50,026 bases of DNA, taken from Saprolegnia diclina VS20. Lineage: Eukaryota > Oomycota > Saprolegniomycetes > Saprolegniales > Saprolegniaceae. This document shows positions 9,986 to 21,682 of this stretch, piece after piece; position 1 is the stretch's first letter, and every line of letters begins with the position of its first letter. The stretch lies in contig NW_008246084.1 of assembly GCF_000281045.1 (NCBI RefSeq), forward strand, positions 575,770-625,795, read 5' to 3'. The notes beneath the pieces are model-generated. The model was not told where the DNA came from and searched no databases. It was given only the letters and a program-made list of their open reading frames with translations. A program made the position numbers and the translations under genes.

Positions 9986-11779
9986 CTACTCCAGCCATTG
10001 GCACGCGCCCAGCGGTTTGGTCAAGCGGTAAATGGCTGCGTTCGTCGTCTTGTCGACTTCGATCGCGACGTGACCAAAGACTTGGTCGTCGACGCCCGTA
10101 GCGACCTCCAAGCCGCGCTGATGCACATCGAGCGTGGTCATCAGGCTCAAGCGGATGCACGCTGTGGCATCGCCCTTGTCGTCGTAGAGCACAGCGAAGC
10201 AGTCGGTGCCGCGCTGGCTCAAGCACGGCGACTGCCGCATCGCCGGCAACGTCTGGCAAAACGCATAGATGCCACCGCCTTTAAAGTGGAGGCCCGGCGT
10301 CTGCAGCAGGTTGCGGCCCATGATCAAGCGCCATAGCAGTTGGTGTTTGTAGTCGTTGAAGGCTGGTGACGCAAACTTGGAGAGCGTCGCGCCCGCTAAG
10401 GACAAGACATTAGTGTCCCTTCGCACATTGATCCAACATGTACCAGAGGGCGCGATTAGCACTGGTAGAAGCGGGACGCGGCCCCACCCCAATAGCATCG
10501 GCAAGAGGCTAATGGTGAGGAAGAAGACGACGAGTGCATACAACACTTGAATCGTGCTCGGGTGGACGGCCGGCGCGTTGAAGAACCAGAGGTAGAGTTG
10601 CACAAATACACTCGACTGGCCTTGCGCATACGTGAGCGGCCCCGCAACAAGCGAGGCTGTGAGCCAGAGAACTGTGGGGTCGAGCGGCGTAAAATGGTCT
10701 TCGGCGCCGCGCTTTTTCAGGACTTGGGTCAGTCCCGACATAAACGCATAGGCAAGCCACGCCTAGTGGAGGGTTAGGTGTCGCAAAGCCCCAGCTGGAT
10801 ACCGTCCGCGAGAGGTAGACGTAAGCCGTAAAGTGAAACCAAAGAGCATCAACCTGGACGACTGCGAGCATGGCCGAGCCAATCACGGGCGCACTGAGCC
10901 AAAGGTCCACACACATACCTAGCGTCGAGACCAAGTCGCCGAGCACGAGGCTCGTGGGGTCGCCCACAAACAACGTGACGCGCGACGCGGGGTAGCGTTG
11001 GCAGGACGCAATCGCTTGGATGACGACGCGGTAGTAGAGGCGCCAGACGAGAAACACCATGTACAGGACCAGCGCCATGCGAAGCATCAGCTTTGCTTTC
11101 AAGAAGCCGACCGACGGCGACATGCGGAACGAACTGTAGTACGTGTAGATGCCAGCTTCTGCCGACTCTTCCAAGTCGTTCCCTGGTACGATCCACATGC
11201 AGATGATGGACGCTTCGAGGTGCAGCGCGTGGTTTTGCTGGCAGCCGCCGACGCCGCGACGGGATGGCTCGGCGGCGAAGGCGCAGAGCGTATCTTGGAG
11301 GCTCGTGCTGAGAAGCGCGCCGTTGTTGAGCGTGTACACAAAGCTTTTGTGGCAAGCGTTCGAGGGAATGGGCGCGCTGAGGTTGACGGTCATGCGGTGC
11401 ATGTCCATGCTGCCTGCGACGTCGTGCTTGTACGGTGCGCCAGGCAGAAAGGCCGCCCTATGGTAGCTTGCATCGATGCGGTAGCACTGCCATGGCGTTC
11501 TACCGGTGCTGGCTGTAGTTGAGCCAATAGACTGACGCGTCGCGCCAGTTGCCGTCCACGCTCGGGCGGTCCACCGGCGTCTCGATCTGCCACGGGTAGC
11601 TCTCGTACAGATACGCTTGCATCGGCTATGCAATGAACCATGATCGATCAAGGAGCGTACAAAGCGCGTACACTCAGAACGACGTAGAGGGCCCAAGCGA
11701 GGCTGACGTAGAGCGACCGGCGGCTCACGGCCACGACGGCCGCGGGCGGACTCGGCGCGGCAGGCAGGACGGCCGACAT
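9986..11779 (-). CDS. Multi-pass membrane protein, tandem family copy 1
   Basis: Five exons (introns 46, 46, 40 and 48 bases) give 537 residues. The order is a short Ser/Pro/Ala-rich tail (MSAVLPAAPSPPAAVVAVS), a signal-anchor helix (YVSLAWALYVVLS), an ectodomain opening PMQAYLYESYPWQ and containing VNLSAPIPSNAC and LNNGALLST, then several hydrophobic helices around LRMALVLYMVFLVWRLYY and GDPTSLVLGDLVSTLG. Next come DPTVLWLTASLVAGPLTY with QGQSSVFVQLYLWFFN, and a soluble C-terminal domain with LSQRGTDCFAVLY and CIRLSL. I do not recognise the family. It is the most divergent of the three neighbouring copies. The shared intron positions show common origin by tandem duplication. Confidence 0.85.
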
Positions 11780-12083
11780 GCCACTTCAAAGGGCAAAGAT
11801 ATTTCGATAGGTCATGGCCAATCGGAGCGCGACCACTGGCTTCAAGTGGCATCCGATTGGATAACCATTCAGCTGGTTTTAGGTTCGCCACTCACGGCCC
11901 CACTTGGCTCTGTCCTGAGGCCCGTTCTTTCCCCCGAACAAGGTGGAGAGCAGCATCAACAATCGTAATTGAAAGAGCTCTTAGAAGCATTATTGAGCCA
12001 AAGCGGCAATCCATGGCGTCAAAGGCACTGCAAACTCGTTGCTGTCAAGGACACCAATTTTCGCTTATATCGATGACTAGAGA
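11780..12083. other. Spacer between membrane-family copies 1 and 2
   Basis: About 300 bases with no coding exon recognised. It presumably holds the promoter of copy 1 and the 3' end of copy 2. Confidence 0.5.
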
Positions 12084-13913
12084 TCACTCGAGCCAGCGAC
12101 ATTGGCCGTGGTGGGGCTCGACGACGACGTAGGATAAGGCGCTGGTCGCATTGTCGACCTCAATCGTCACTTTGCAAAATGGTGCGTCGCCCTCGGTTTT
12201 GGCCATAATAACATTTGGCTGGTTCGTATCCAAGAGCCGCAGGAGGCTCACGCGAATGCATTCTGTCGCGCGGCCTTGCACGTTGAAGACGAGCACGTAG
12301 CAGTCGAGGCCCCGTTGACTGAGCCCCAGCGCACGCCGAAAACTCGGGTTGGCGTGGAACCACGCGTGCAGGTTCCCGCCATAGAAGAGGACATCGCGCG
12401 TCTGAGCCGCGGGCATGATTTGATATCGAAAGAGCATCCGGTGCTTCCAGTCGTTAAAGTCGAGCGACGCAAAGATCGAAACGAGATCGAGCCCTATCGC
12501 GTGCCACGTCACGATACAAATATCAAGATATCCACGTTAGCACCGGACGGCATCACGGTCGACCGAACGCGGGGGCAGCTTGCGAGGCCCAAAATGAAGG
12601 GCAGCGTTGCGATCGTACTGAGAAAGAACGTGGTCGCGTACCCGACTTCGATCGTGTGCGGGTCCGGCGCCTTGGCGTTGAATAACCAGAGGTACACGCG
12701 CGTGAAGAATGCACTTTGGCCTTGCTGGTACGTCATCGGGCCCGAGACGAGCATCGTCGCAAGCGAGACGAACGTCGGGTCGACAGGCGATACGCGCCGC
12801 TCCATGTGCAGTCGCTTCAGGATCGGCGACGCAATGGCGACGGCAAAATAGGCGATCCACACCTAGCTTCAGGTTCAGGTTCGGATTCACATTCCCATTC
12901 GACTCGAACCAGGCGGGAGAGGTAAATGCACCCGAGCATAAACTGCCACGTATCGTCCATTTGGACGGCTGCGAGCGTCGACGAGCCAATGACTGCGGCG
13001 CTGAGCCACACGTCGAGACTCATCACAAGCGTGATCCAAGGGTCGAGCAGAACGAGACTGGTGGGGTCCCCAAAAAACACTTCGCACCGGTGGCCCTCGA
13101 CGAGCGCGCAATCGCGCAACAGATCGCGACAGTGCCGAAAATAATCGAAATAGAGACGGTAGCCCAAGTAGATAACGAGGAGGAAGCGCCACGCGAGCTT
13201 GGTATACAGAAACGGGATCGACGGCCGCATGAAAAAGATGTTGTAGTACGTGTAGAGACCCGACGCCGTCAGCGTCTTATCGAGGTCGTTGCCGGGCGTA
13301 AGCCACGCGCAAATGATACTCTGTTCGATCCCGGCGACGACATTTTTTTGGCACGCGCTAAACGCGTCCACACGCGTCGCGTTGGGGCTCGCAGCGAACG
13401 CACAGAGTCGGTCTTCGAGGTTCACGCTCAAAATCGCGCCATTATTGAGCTTGGTCAGAAGATTCGAGCGGCATTTCTCCTGCGGAATTGGCTCCGAGAG
13501 GTTGAGCACCATGCGGTAAATGTCCGTGTTGGTTTTTGCGTCATGGCAGTAGGACGCGCCATCGAAGAATGTCTCGGGCGTATACCTCCACCATTTCGTG
13601 GCATTCGGCATCGCGACAAAGTTCATCGGTGCGTACCGGTTGTGGGCAAAACGGAGCCAGAACGCTTCGGCCTGCTGCCACGTCGCGACGGTCTCGAGCG
13701 ACGGCGGAGTCTCGAGCTGCCACGGAAAGTTCTCGTACAAGTAGGCTTGCAGTGGCTAATACAGTGCATGAGACGACGATAGTGTGCAGCGCTGGCTACC
13801 GTCAACAGGAGGTAGATGGCAATACAGGCGGTTGCGACCTTGGAACGCAAGTGCTGACGCGCCGGAGTGCCAGTCAAGCGTCGTGGCGCGGCCGCGGGGC
13901 TCACTTGCTGCAT
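12084..13913 (-). CDS. Multi-pass membrane protein, tandem family copy 2
   Basis: Five exons (introns 44, 51, 47 and 50 bases) give 545 residues. The start MQQVSPAAAPRR at 13913 is chosen by analogy with the other copies; the frame is open further upstream. A signal-anchor helix lies near 25-38 (VATACIAIYLLLT), followed by PLQAYLYENFPW and a Cys-containing ectodomain (TNTDIYRMVLNLSEPIP, KLNNGAILS, IICAWLTPGNDLD). Membrane helices include FLLVIYLGYRLYFDYF, DPWITLVMSLDVWLSAAVIG, WIAYFAVAIASPI, LATMLVSGPMTY and FFLSTIATLPFILGLA. The C-terminal domain carries FNDWKHRM, LSQRGLDCYVLVF and ECIRVSLL. FFGDPTSLVLLDPW is nearly identical in copy 3. Function is unknown. The position in the gene series suggests recent local duplication. 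Confidence 0.88.
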
Positions 13914-14016
13914 CGCAGTGTTGTAAAATGACAACTGTCTGTCTATTCTGGGGTGTCGGCGGTTGAGTTGAAGGCAAACGACGGCCGTTGCGGATAAAAT
14001 AGCGTGCACGAGGCAC

Positions 14017-14449
14017 ATGAACACTAGTACGACATGTACGACCAAGAAGACGGTCATCTCGACGGTCATCTCGACGGCGTTTGCGCGCCAAGTGCATGAA
14101 TCGAAAGTGGGCGGCGCAAGCTTCGCCCAAATCGCGTCGCTGCAGAAGGCTACGTTGGTCGAGCATTATTCACACGCGCAGCTCTGCTACCTACTGCACC
14201 ACCAGTGGCTCAAGTCTCCGGGACTTTTCCCCAACTCCAACCCGATCGTCGCCTTTCCTTCGTTTGGCCACTGCTCGCGCTTCCCGCTCATTGGTCCAGG
14301 ACTTGTGCGCGACATCAACTGCGGCGAAATGCGCCGCTTGGAGGCGCTGCTGCAAGCGGCCATGGCAGCGACGACGGCAACACACCTGTGCGGCGCTGCG
14401 GGTGCAAGCGCTCAAGGACGCTCGAACCTTTTTCAAACTAATGTAAATA
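14017..14449 (+). CDS. Doubtful ORF of unknown function
   Basis: A frame from the ATG at 14017 has codon use like real genes here between about 14080 and 14400 (SFAQIASLQKATLVEHYSHA, SFGHCSRFPLIGPGLV, GEMRRLEALLQAAM). A different frame looks coding at the end (ALRVQALKDARTFFKLM, stop at 14444-14446). A short intron or a frameshift near 14300-14390 would be needed to join them; one 52-base GT-AG intron fits arithmetically but gives an unconvincing junction. The first ~25 residues come partly from a 12-base tandem duplication and may not be translated. It could be a 3' fragment of a decayed gene. Confidence 0.3.
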
Positions 14450-16093
14450 CATGTACTGCAGTGTGTATCGCAGCTTGCTCCGTTTCAATAAGCGATCCTT
14501 GCACAGCCGTTGAACTCTCGTTGAAACCGCGCGATCTGATTGGCCGAGGGGACAAATGTGGCCAAACAATCCACGCTTCCCATTGGTGGAACGAAAATAG
14601 TGTAAGACGCTCCGGATCTTTGGCGCGGATTGCGGCTCTTCGTGCTGCGGCGCGATGAGCTCGACCTCGCGTGTGTGATGCAACTCCTGCCCGCCCCGTA
14701 TAACGATGGGAGCATAGCATGTTTACTGCTGCATTAGACATATAGGCATGAGATCTTGTGGTAAGCGCCTTGTAGCATCACGGACACTTGATCGTGTTGG
14801 TGTCCAACATACGAGTACGCACGACAGACGCATGATCATGTTGGTGTTTAGAGCACGCTGAGCAAAATGACATCAGACAAACGACAGCCAAAGTGACGTC
14901 GATCTACCTACCGGCAAGCAGAAAGTCGATGGGTGCCACAGCACCCGTGGGCATCGATGGGAAAGGAAATGCATTACGCGGTCGGGTTTACTAGATCGTA
15001 GCCGCAGCTGAAGTTTGATCTTATTCCAGGGTGTGCTCATCACCGCCGGGCACACGTTGTCGAGAGACTTTCTCAGCGGCGGCGGCGTGAAGCTGGTGGC
15101 ATCTTCGAGGTCCGCCTCGGCGTCTCCGCCTCCAGCATCGTCGTTCGCATCGCGGGTGGCCTCGGTGGCTGGCCTCGCCACGTGGAGCTTTCGCACTGGG
15201 CGATCGAGGCGACGGCGATAGCGCGGCACGTACTCGCAGTGCATTTCGTGTCTCCGACTAAAGGCGCAGTCGAGGTAGGCCGGGGCTGCATTTGGCGACA
15301 TAAGCCAAGTCTTCTGATCCGACCGATTCGCTCAGGTTGGAGCCTTGCGCGTCGGCGCGTCCTGCGGCGCCTCCATGTTCTTGCTTGTGGCTCCGACGGT
15401 CTCCACAAAATTACAAATCGCGTCCAATGAATACGCAGTACAGAGTAAATTGCGACCAGTCATATCCGAACATATCAAATATATATCACTTATCGCAACC
15501 TGGATAAGCCAAAATGGGTCCGGAGGGGTAGGTTTGGAAGGGATTTGGAGTTGGCCGGGTTGAAATTGTTTGGGACATACAAATTCCAAGTATATTGTTT
15601 GGACACCACCTTTGTCGTACCGGTATGGGCCACCACGCAAGCGGAGTGCTGATGGGTACCACTCCCAACGTCCGACGAATGCCTTCTCTTCCAGTGGCTG
15701 CCCCTGCTTCCTTTCTTCTCTTTTCTTTCGTGCCGTGTCCAAACAATTGGAGAATGCCTCACGTATGGTGCATTCGCCCAAAGAATTGCTGACGTCTGTA
15801 GCAACTAACTTTCGACTAACAGCACACTGCCTGGAGCAACCCGATGACTCATATGCTACTCTTTTATGCTGGTTCTCGCCTCTCGACGACACGGACAAGA
15901 GCGACGACGTCATTGCCACAACCATTAAAATAGAATTATGCCCTTCCCCGCTGCTGTTTGGACACCTTTAATAGCTAATGGTGTCGCCCGTTTTGAAGTC
16001 TCAAGGCTCGAGTTGGACCGTGGCTCAGGTGCAGCGGCGCGCAAACCCCGACATACTCGATAAACGCATAATGATATGAAAACACAAGCCGGT
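14450..16093. other. Gene-poor interval with weak minus-strand frames
   Basis: No recognisable family. A minus-strand frame at 14873-15301 has gene-like codon use in its upstream part (LDCAFSRRHEMHCEYVPRY, then an acidic stretch and FTPPPLRKSLDNV). A weaker minus-strand frame lies at 15332-15925. They could be exons of one unknown gene or decayed coding DNA; I could not build a consistent spliced model. Confidence 0.3.
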
Positions 16094-17933
16094 TTACTCT
16101 ATCCAGTGGCACTGGCCGTGGGGCGGCTCGATGACCACAAACGAAATCGCGCGGGTCGTCGTGTTGGCTTCAATCGTCAGGTGCCCAAAGGGTGCTTCTT
16201 CGTCGGCCTTGGCAATGACGAGGCTCGTTTGCGTCTTGTCGACGCAGCTATACAAGCTCACGCGAATGCAGTCGCACGGCAGATCGTCGTGGGCTGCGTA
16301 CACCACGATATAGCAGTCGAGACCGCGCTGGCTCAAGCTCGGGAACTTGCGAAAGTTGGGGTACGCGTCGTAAAAGCTGTAGATGGTACCCCCGAAATGG
16401 TGTAGTCGGCGGTACTTGGCACGACACCGCAGCTGCAGCGCCCAGAGAAACCGGTGCTTGACATCATTAAACGATGGAAGGGCATAGCGCAGCACCATAT
16501 ACGTCTCTACTCCAATAAGAACCAATAAGATGACGCGGCTAAGCGCTCAGATTACATACCGGTGGGGACAACGGTCGACTGCATGGAGGGACATGAGGCC
16601 AAGCCCAAGACAATGGGCGTCAAGGCGACCGAGCAGAGGAAGAAGAAGATACCGTAGCCAATCTCGATCGTGTGCGGGTCCGGCGCCTTGGTGTTGAAAA
16701 GCCAGAGGTACAGGCGCGTAAAGAAGACACTTTGACCTTGCTGGTACGTCAACGGACCGGCAATGAGCGTCGCTGTGATCGACACGAGGGTCGGGTCCAC
16801 GGGCGTGAAGCGGCCCTCCAGGTGCAGTCGCTTCAGGATCCGTGACGCGATAGCGAGAGAAAAATAAGCGATCCATTCCTATCGAACGCATAGTTCCAAC
16901 AGTATCAAGTTGATACAAATCATACCATGCGCGCGAGGTAGAGACAGCCAAGCAGAAACTGCCACGTGTCGTCCATTTGGGCGGCTGCGAGCGTCGACGA
17001 TCCAATGACCGCGGCGCTGAGCCATACGTCGAGACTCATCACAAGTGTGATCCATGGGTCGAGCAGAATGAGACTGGTGGGGTCCCCAAAAAATACTTCG
17101 CACCGAGGGCCCTCGACGAGTGCGCAGTCGCGCAGCAGCTCGCGGCAGTGCCGAAAATAATCGAAGTAGAGACGGTACCCAATTTGCATGACGAGCGCAA
17201 CACGCCACGTAAGCTTGGCGTACAGAAACGGGATCGATGGCCGCATGAGGAAGATGTTGTAGTACGTATAGAGCCCGCTGGTGCTGCTGCTGTTGGCGTG
17301 CAGTGTGAGGTCGTCGCCGGGTGCGAGCCACACACAGACGACGCTTTGCTGGATCCCACCGAGTTTGTTGTCCTGGCACGCCCCGACCGACGCTGCCAAC
17401 GACGCGTTCGGGCTCGCAGCAAAGTTGCAAAGTGTCTCTTGGAGCCCATTGCTCAAAATCGCGCCGTTGTTGAGCTTGGTCAAAAAGTTGGAGTGACATT
17501 TCTCAAGCGGAATTGGCTCCAAGAGGTTGAGCACCATGCGGTAAATGTCCGTGTTGGTCGTCGGGTCGTGGCTGTAGGACGTACCATCGAGAAACGTCTC
17601 GGACGTAAACCTAGAGGAAATGGCTGATGACGCAAACTCCATGCAAGACAAAGGTACCGGTCTTTGGCAAAGAGGAGCCAGAACGCCTCGGTTTGAGCCC
17701 ACGTGGCGTTGGGCATGAGCACTGGCGGCGGGTCCAGCGCCCACGGTAGATCCTCGTACACATATGCATGCAGCGGCTACCAAGACACCATGTCGTTTGA
17801 AATTGCGTTGAGACCGTACCGCACTTGCCACGTAGGCGCCAACAAGACTCGCGAGAAGAAGCGATACGAGATTGAGCTGCACGGGCGTGCCGCCGGAAGG
17901 CTGCGGCGACATCGACGGCGTCACACGCTGCAT
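16094..17933 (-). CDS. Multi-pass membrane protein, tandem family copy 3
   Basis: Five exons (introns 43, 47, 47 and 50 bases) give 550 residues. The start MQRVTPSMSPQPSGG at 17933 is used; an in-frame ATG also lies at 17966. The signal-anchor is LNLVSLLLASLVGAYVASA, then PLHAYVYEDLPW. The ectodomain has YRMVLNLLEPIPLEKC, KLNNGAILS, NASLAASVGAC and VVCVWLAPGDDL. The membrane part has RVALVMQIGYRLYFDYF, DPWITLVMSLDVWLSAAVIG, WIAYFSLAIAS, TLIAGPLTYQQGQSVFF and the following helices. The C-terminal domain has FNDVKHRFLW, LSQRGLDCYIVVY and CIRVSLYSCVD. It is much closer to copy 2 than to copy 1. Predicted N-glycosylation sites in the ectodomain suggest a surface protein. Function unknown. Confidence 0.88.
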
Positions 17934-18155
17934 GCCTGATCGACAACGAAGTGGCTTCTCTATCAAATAGACTTAAAATAGCGTCCGCAACGGACCTGTC
18001 AAGCAACTAAGAACCTCGTCATATGACCAGTGACGTCAAGTGATACACAACTCGAGTGACCTGAGGAATCGACAAGAAATGATTATAGCCGAGCATTTGC
18101 ATTGCCTTCGTCTTAGAGCCAACAAAATCCAAGTGCAAAAACGTTATGCAGAAGC

Positions 18156-20994
18156 TCACAAGACGACGTAGGTAGCCGGGCCCTTCCCGCCGTCCTCACT
18201 TTCCAACCCGGACGTATTCATGCGGCGGAGCGAAGGTGCGTGGAGCATCGACGCGTTCCACTTGGCGCGCGTTGCGAGCGCGTCGACAAATGCACGCAGC
18301 GCATGGCTCGAGTCTTCCTTCTTCTTGGTCTTCTTGGGTTCTTCGTCGGCTTCATTGGACGTGGCTTGGGCGACCATGTCGGCGAACAGCCCGTTTGGCA
18401 CTTCAACTAGGTCGTCGTAGCTGCCTTGCTCGGCCACGATGCCGCGGTTGAGCACGAGAATTAAGTCGGCGTGGCGCGCCGTCGACAAGCGGTGCGTCAC
18501 CTAATCCAACCAGTCAAGTACCTCTCCACTCGATACCTTGATAGAATCCTACCGAGAGAATCGTCATGCGCATGGTCTTGGACAAACGCTCGAGCGTGCG
18601 GACGATCGACGCTTCAGTCTCCGGGTCCAGCGCACTCGTCGCCTCGTCCAGCAAAAGGAGACTCGGCTGCCGCACGAGCGCCCGCGCCAAGCACACGCGC
18701 TGGACCTGCCCGCCGCTCATGTTGCACGTCGCGTGCTGCCCCATGACCGTGTGATACCCGTCCTGGAGCGTCACGATAAACTTGTCGGCTTCGGCGAGCT
18801 TGGCAGCTTCCATGCACTCGGCGTCGGTCGCATCGAGCTTGCCATACCGAATGTTGTCCAGGATCGTGCCGTTGAGAATGCCACCATCTTGGAAAACAAC
18901 CGCGGTCTCGGCCATGACGCTGGGTTTCGTGAAGCGGCGAAGGTCCGTGCCATCGACCGATATCGCACCGGCCTTCAAGTCGACCGACTGCATGAGGCAG
19001 TTGAGGAGAGAGCTCTTCCCGCACCCGCTTGGCCCCACGATGCACGTGTACGCACCCTTGGGCACACTCGCCGTGAGACCGTTGAGCACTAGCGGGCCCG
19101 TCGGCGTGTACTGAAAGACAACGTCGTGGAAACGCAGTTCGGATGCGAGCGGCGGCATGACGTCCGTGCCCAGCGACGACGAGGACGACGACGATGCCGG
19201 TGACAGCGCCAAGAGCTGGTCGATGCGCTGGAGGCTCGATGCATTCCCGATCGCAACGCGCATAAAACCACCGAGAATGGTGACCGGCGTCGAGATGCGC
19301 GCGAGCATCGTCACAAACGAAAAGAACTCACCGGCCGAGAGACTGCCGTGGCGGACTTGGATGGCAAGCCCCGCGGTCATCGTCGCGACAAAGATGTACA
19401 TGGCCGACTCGACGTAGATCTGCACAATGCCGCTCCAAAAGTCCTTGGCAAACTGCGCGATTTGAAGCGTCGCAACGACGGCCTTGAACTTGCCGACGAG
19501 CGTGGTCTCGAGCGCGTACGCACGCACGACCTAGCGAGATCAAAAAATGAGGTTTGGTCTAGAAAAACACGAAAAATGAAAATATACCTTTTGACACGCG
19601 ACCGCGTTGGCAAAGTCCGACGCGACGTAGGCATTTTTCGAGCCAAAGAGCTTGCTCTGCTTGGCCGCAAAGCCCTGCGGACCGGACGTGACGAGCACGA
19701 GCGCGAAGGCGAACGAGAGGAGCCCGAGCCACGGCTTGTAGTAGAGAAGGTACCCAAAGCCAAAGGCAATCGAGACGCACGGATTGATGAGGTTCCAAAA
19801 CACGGCTTGCCAGAGCCCGTTGACGCGCGCGAGGTCGCTCTGGAAGACGTTGTTGAGGTCGCCGTCCGAGCGCGTGAGGAAGAACGCTGCGCTCTGGCGC
19901 AGCACCGTGTCGAGGAGCGACGTCTGCACTTGAGAAGTCGCTTTCGAGATCATCTTGGACTGGAAGTAGCCCATGAGCGCATCGCCAAAGGCAAACGGGA
20001 TGCAGAGGCAGAGGAGCCCGGTCACGCCGGTCGCCAAGGCCGCGTCCAAGTCGGCGTCCGAGATTGACGCATTGGCCGAGGCACCGTACGCAGGGAACGC
20101 GTGGTCGGCGAGGTGGTTGAGGACATAGGCTTGGATCGGGTTGATGCTCGCGTTGATGCAGACCACGAGACACACCATGAAGAGGTCGCAGCGCTGCGTG
20201 GACCAGTGCGTGAGCGTGCTCCGGACCACGTCGAGCGTCCCGTACGCGTGCGTCGACGCGTCAATGTTGCGCAAGTACGAGAGAAAGTCGGATGTTGGCA
20301 CGTCCTTGGGCTTGTACAAGAGCGCTTTCTCAAGAAACACGAGCAACTTGTCATGCGTCATGTCGCCCGCGTCGTTGCCGACAGCGAGCATCGAGAGATC
20401 GCGGTCGAGCGCGTCGATGGCCGACGGCGCCATGCCCGGGATGCGGCGCAGGCTGAGGCGCACGCTCGCGACCGAAATGTGAATGCGCTCAAAGTCGGCG
20501 CGGAACTTGTGAAACTTTTTCGAGAACGTGCGCGCACGCGGCTTGAGCACAATGTGAATCGCGGCCAAGAGAAAGTACGCGAGCACGCAGTTGTAGACGT
20601 GCGCGGCCAAGTACACGCGAAGGTACAGGAAGCTCGCCATCGCGAGAAGCACGACCAAGTCGAGCACCGACGCCACCGACGTGCAGAGCAAGGTGCGCAG
20701 CGTCAAGAGGCGCACGATCGTGTCGGCGAGGTAGATGGCCATGCAGCCGCACGAGAGCGTCACTGAGAGGACCACGTACCACTCAAAGCGGTCGAGGCTC
20801 GGCGACGTGAACGCGAGGAACACCATTTGCCCGAGAAAGTCCGTGAACGCAATGAGCATGTACGTGTAGTGGCACTTGCGCATGTCGAGCAGCCGAAGCA
20901 GCTTGACGCGGGCGTCGAGGAGGTGCGACGGCGACGCGGTCTTGAGCGCGCTGCCGTACGTCGTCGTCTCCGCCAGCTCGTGAACGTCGGCCAT
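18156..20994 (-). CDS. ABC half-transporter with extra N-terminal membrane domain
   Basis: Three exons (introns 19531-19587 and 18501-18552) give 909 residues. The nucleotide-binding domain is complete: Walker A GPSGCGKSS, Q-loop VFQDGG, signature NMSGGQ, Walker B with catalytic Glu LLLLDEATSALD, and H-loop VTHRLST in the last exon. One six-helix exporter domain precedes it (CLVVCINASINPIQAYVL onward). Before that are four additional hydrophobic helices (YMLIAFTDFLGQMVFLAF, WYVVLSVTLSCGCMAIYLAD, LDLVVLLAMASFLYLRV, VLAYFLLAAIHIVL) and a ~130-residue linker. This resembles a TMD0 as in TAP/ABCB9-type exporters, or more speculatively a voltage-sensor-like bundle. The C-terminal ~70 residues are Lys/Glu-rich and not family-like. 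Substrate unknown. As a half-transporter it should dimerise. Confidence 0.93.
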
Positions 20995-21682
20995 CGATCC
21001 AAGCCAGAAAGTGAGCCTGGGGTGGCCAGCGCAAGGATTTTAATGCAGAAATTTAAATAGCACTTGCCTATTGTAAGAAAGATGCGTAATTCCAATTAAA
21101 ATACCTACGCCCACCACATATCACCCACAATCGGCTGGAAGAAGTGCAACCATCTGCTTCGTCGAATGTAGAAAGATGAAGGCTATGACGTGGCAGACGC
21201 AGACGACGAGAGGCGGTGCTGGCCGCACAATCGGTCTCAGCGAACAGGACCAAAAGCTCGATTGGTGACACCGCTGACCCTAATCAAGGTGCATGACGTA
21301 ACTTTTTTGGTCGGTCGCGTGGGGTTGCGGACCTTTGACGAGCAGTCACGACACATTGTGGCGATGCTGGGCAGCTCATGATTCGAATGGACCGGGCTGT
21401 GACGATTTTTCTGGTGTTCTTTCACGTTACCTGCATGAGTATTGTGTTGATGGATGGCCGTATTGCTATTTAGTCCCTTCTTACTGGTATTGATGATCGG
21501 TTCTACACTATCCTGACATTGTACACCATTGGTCGACGCTCGAGGTTATGTCCACCACGACAATAATGGGCATGGCGACTTCGTAGTCAAGTCAACGCTC
21601 CAGACGATGCCACGTGTCGGTGCGCGGATTGGCTGGATGGAGCCAATCCACGCGCGAGAATACGAAACCCCCAGCAGTATGT
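20995..21682. other. Divergent promoter region
   Basis: About 690 bases between the divergent starts of the ABC transporter and the 4TM-ankyrin gene. No coding exon was recognised. It must contain both promoters. Confidence 0.5.

Noticed and set aside
12509-12862. Broken or frameshifted membrane gene copies in the 10-18 kb array
   Set aside because: All frame changes fall at short GT-AG introns with equivalent positions in the three copies, and coding lengths are divisible by three.
14050-14077. 12-base tandem duplication as a functional repeat
   Set aside because: There are only two copies, probably replication slippage in non-coding or doubtful coding DNA.
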